A stretch of DNA of 64,000 bases from JAHDCJ01 sp039028895 (GTDB lineage Bacteria > Bacteroidota > Bacteroidia > Chitinophagales > Saprospiraceae): NCBI GenBank assembly GCA_039028895.1, contig JBCCHF010000019.1:1-64000 (forward strand). Reading direction: 5' to 3'. The notes under the pieces were generated by a model. The model was given only the letters and a program-made list of their open reading frames with translations. It had not been told where the DNA came from and searched no databases. The translations under genes were made by a program, and so were the position numbers. Shown piece after piece: positions 62,732-64,000 of this stretch (positions are counted from its first letter, which is position 1; each line of letters starts with the position of its first letter).

Positions 62732-64000
62732 TTATTTTGCCCCACCGCCCTGGGCGCGTTTTTGGAAGCCAATGGCTTTCCTTGTAAAGATGGTATCCGC
62801 GTCTTTGTCCAGTTTGAAAGATTTCACATCATCGTAGGTCAGAGTACGAATCATGGTCTTTGTACGCTGTTTTTTAGACAGAGAAGACAATCTCAGGCTC
62901 TGGTTCTTAACAGCTTCAGTAATAATGTGCCGGACTGAACGGGCATTACCAAAATACTTGTCGCGGTATTGGTACTGGAATGCAAGATATTTTTGTAGAT
63001 GTTCTTTGGCTTCGTCCGAAGCTTCGAGTTCTTCTTCATCAAGCATGAGCATGGCTATTTCAAATAGCTCTTCGGCAGAGTAATCCTCAAATTTCAGGAG
63101 CTTGTCGAATCTTGACCGGAGACCAGGATTGGTTTTTAGGAAACCATCCATATTTTCCGGGTAACCGGCTACAAATACGAAAAATTCTCCTCTGCTATCC
63201 TCCATCCGTTTGATTAAGGTCTGGATGGCTTCATTGCCGTAGTCACCAGTAGGTCCGGTGCTTTGGGAAAGCGCATATGCCTCATCGATAAACAAGACCC
63301 CACCCATGGCTTCTTCTATTTTTTCTGCGGTTTTCATAGCAGTTTGGCCAATATAACCAGCTACCAATCCTTGTCGGTCAGTTTCAACCATATGTCCTCT
63401 TTCAAGAACACCAAGCGCTTTGTAAATTTTGGTGAGAATACGTGCAACTGTTGTTTTCCCGGTTCCAGGATTGCCAATAAATACCGTGTGAAGGAAGAAT
63501 TTGTTTAATACATTACGCCCGGTCTCCCGATAAAAGCGGACGAGTTGGACCAATTCTTCAATCTGGCCCTTGATATTTTCCATTCCAATGAGATGATTAA
63601 GCTCTTCCATTGCCTGTTCGAGCAGTCTTTCGTCAACTGGAATTTTGGGTAAGCGCCTTTTCGGCTGGATTTCTATATTCTCGACATCCACCATTTCAAT
63701 GATCGATAATTCATCTTCCGAAAGGTCCCTTGGGTTTTCGCCTTTCATCACACGCAGACCAAGGTGAACTTTCGCCTGTTCGATAATATCATTGACAAAA
63801 CGAGCATTGCCGAAGGTTCGGTCACGATTGCGGTAGGCTTCTGTAATCAGCTCATCGATTTTTTTCTTGGCAGTTTTTGCCAGCGTTACATTTTTTGCTA
63901 CTGCTGAGAATGTTGCAATCTGGGATAATTCCTGTGGCAGATAATCGCTAAACTCAAAATAGATCTTGAATCTTGATTTCAGGCCTGGATTCGAGTCAAG
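62732..64000 (-). CDS. Tandem CbbX/SpoVK-type AAA ATPase (partial at window edge)
   Basis: The frame reads open to 64000 with no stop, so the 5' end lies beyond the window (at least 422 aa). Residues from 64000 inward form the tail of a first AAA module (SNPGLKSRFKIYFEFSDYLP, FGNARFVNDIIEQAKVHLGL). A complete second module follows, with Walker A VFIGNPGTGKTTVARIL, Walker B GGVLFIDEAYAL and the same tail pattern (NPGLRSRFDKLLKFEDYSAE, FGNARSVRHIITEAVKNQ). CbbX/SpoVK-like proteins are remodelling ATPases, often in tandem-repeat form. The GTG at 63751 is an internal codon and not the start. It leads the putative RNA repair operon. Confidence 0.88.
   Translation of the reverse strand, partial: LDSNPGLKSRFKIYFEFSDYLPQELSQIATFSAVAKNVTLAKTAKKKIDELITEAYRNRDRTFGNARFVNDIIEQAKVHLGLRVMKGENPRDLSEDELSIIEMVDVENIEIQPKRRLPKIPVDERLLEQAMEELNHLIGMENIKGQIEELVQLVRFYRETGRNVLNKFFLHTVFIGNPGTGKTTVARILTKIYKALGVLERGHMVETDRQGLVAGYIGQTAMKTAEKIEEAMGGVLFIDEAYALSQSTGPTGDYGNEAIQTLIKRMEDSRGEFFVFVAGYPENMDGFLKTNPGLRSRFDKLLKFEDYSAEELFEIAMLMLDEEELEASDEAKEHLQKYLAFQYQYRDKYFGNARSVRHIITEAVKNQSLRLSSLSKKQRTKTMIRTLTYDDVKSFKLDKDADTIFTRKAIGFQKRAQGGGAK

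Noticed and set aside
63751..63751. GTG at 63751 as start of the AAA gene
   Set aside because: The frame is open upstream to the window end and codes for a recognisable AAA tail, so this is an internal Val codon.

Overview
The window looks like a chromosomal segment of a moderately AT-rich Bacteroidota, probably near the Saprospiraceae/Lewinella group. The phylum call is firm and the family is only a guess. The evidence is several secreted proteins with type IX secretion (T9SS) type-A sorting domains, a carboxypeptidase-regulatory/TonB receptor, a GC-T-D...DDGSC repeat in a subtilase, TAnnTTTG-like promoter elements, weak Shine-Dalgarno signals and several housekeeping genes in their Bacteroidota forms. 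I see no tRNA, rRNA, CRISPR array, prophage or insertion sequence.

Layout. 1-2205: an uncharacterised large outer-membrane-type protein whose far end runs into a perfect 92-bp inverted repeat, probably an assembly fold-back at a contig end. 2.6-9.7 kb: small secreted protein, DUF1295 membrane protein, hydrolase-OsmC fusion, M20 dipeptidase, a T9SS cargo protein and purC. 9.8-17.5 kb (minus): a tight five-gene run smc-ribF-glycosyltransferase-binding lipoprotein-FecCD permease. 17.7-22 kb: secreted beta-propeller protein, DUF4846 lipoprotein and an Omp28-like T9SS protein. 22.2-25.4 kb: a 1068-aa caspase-nSTAND ATPase. 25.5-30.3 kb: purB, a DUF697-SHOCT protein and a three-gene Fe-S oxidoreductase operon. 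30.5-40.1 kb: T9SS subtilase, PyrR-like protein, M1 peptidase, two membrane proteins, a lipoprotein and accD. 40.1-43.9 kb: a Clp-type AAA+ protein and cdd. 44-49 kb: saccharopine dehydrogenase-like protein, then a translationally coupled flippase/membrane protein/NAD-epimerase set. 49-53.6 kb: clpP, a 32-aa ORF, an ECF sigma factor, GNAT, photolyase and a secreted hypothetical. 53.7-59.4 kb: TonB receptor and an MBOAT-SGNH acyltransferase pair. 59.4-64 kb (minus): tandem CbbX-type AAA, methyltransferase, RNA ligase, HD-Pnk end-healing enzyme and nth.

Three loci stand out. (1) The Clp-type protein at 40095-43400 has a degenerate first AAA module, an intact second one with an IGW tripeptide where ClpP-docking loops sit, and a C-terminal region that aligns by eye with domains of peptide chain release factor 2 (ETGxH block and RRHTSF-like block). 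It lacks the SPF codon-reading tripeptide and the GGQ domain. This suggests a ribosome-directed unfoldase, possibly working with ClpP. (2) The cluster at 59380-64000 places an RNA ligase directly beside an HD-Pnk end-healing enzyme, a methyltransferase and a tandem AAA ATPase, which looks like an RNA repair operon. (3) The caspase-nSTAND protein has an unrecognised C-terminal domain in place of the usual repeat sensor and could be a defence or cell-death switch.

All assignments come from reading motifs and context by eye; no database search was run.
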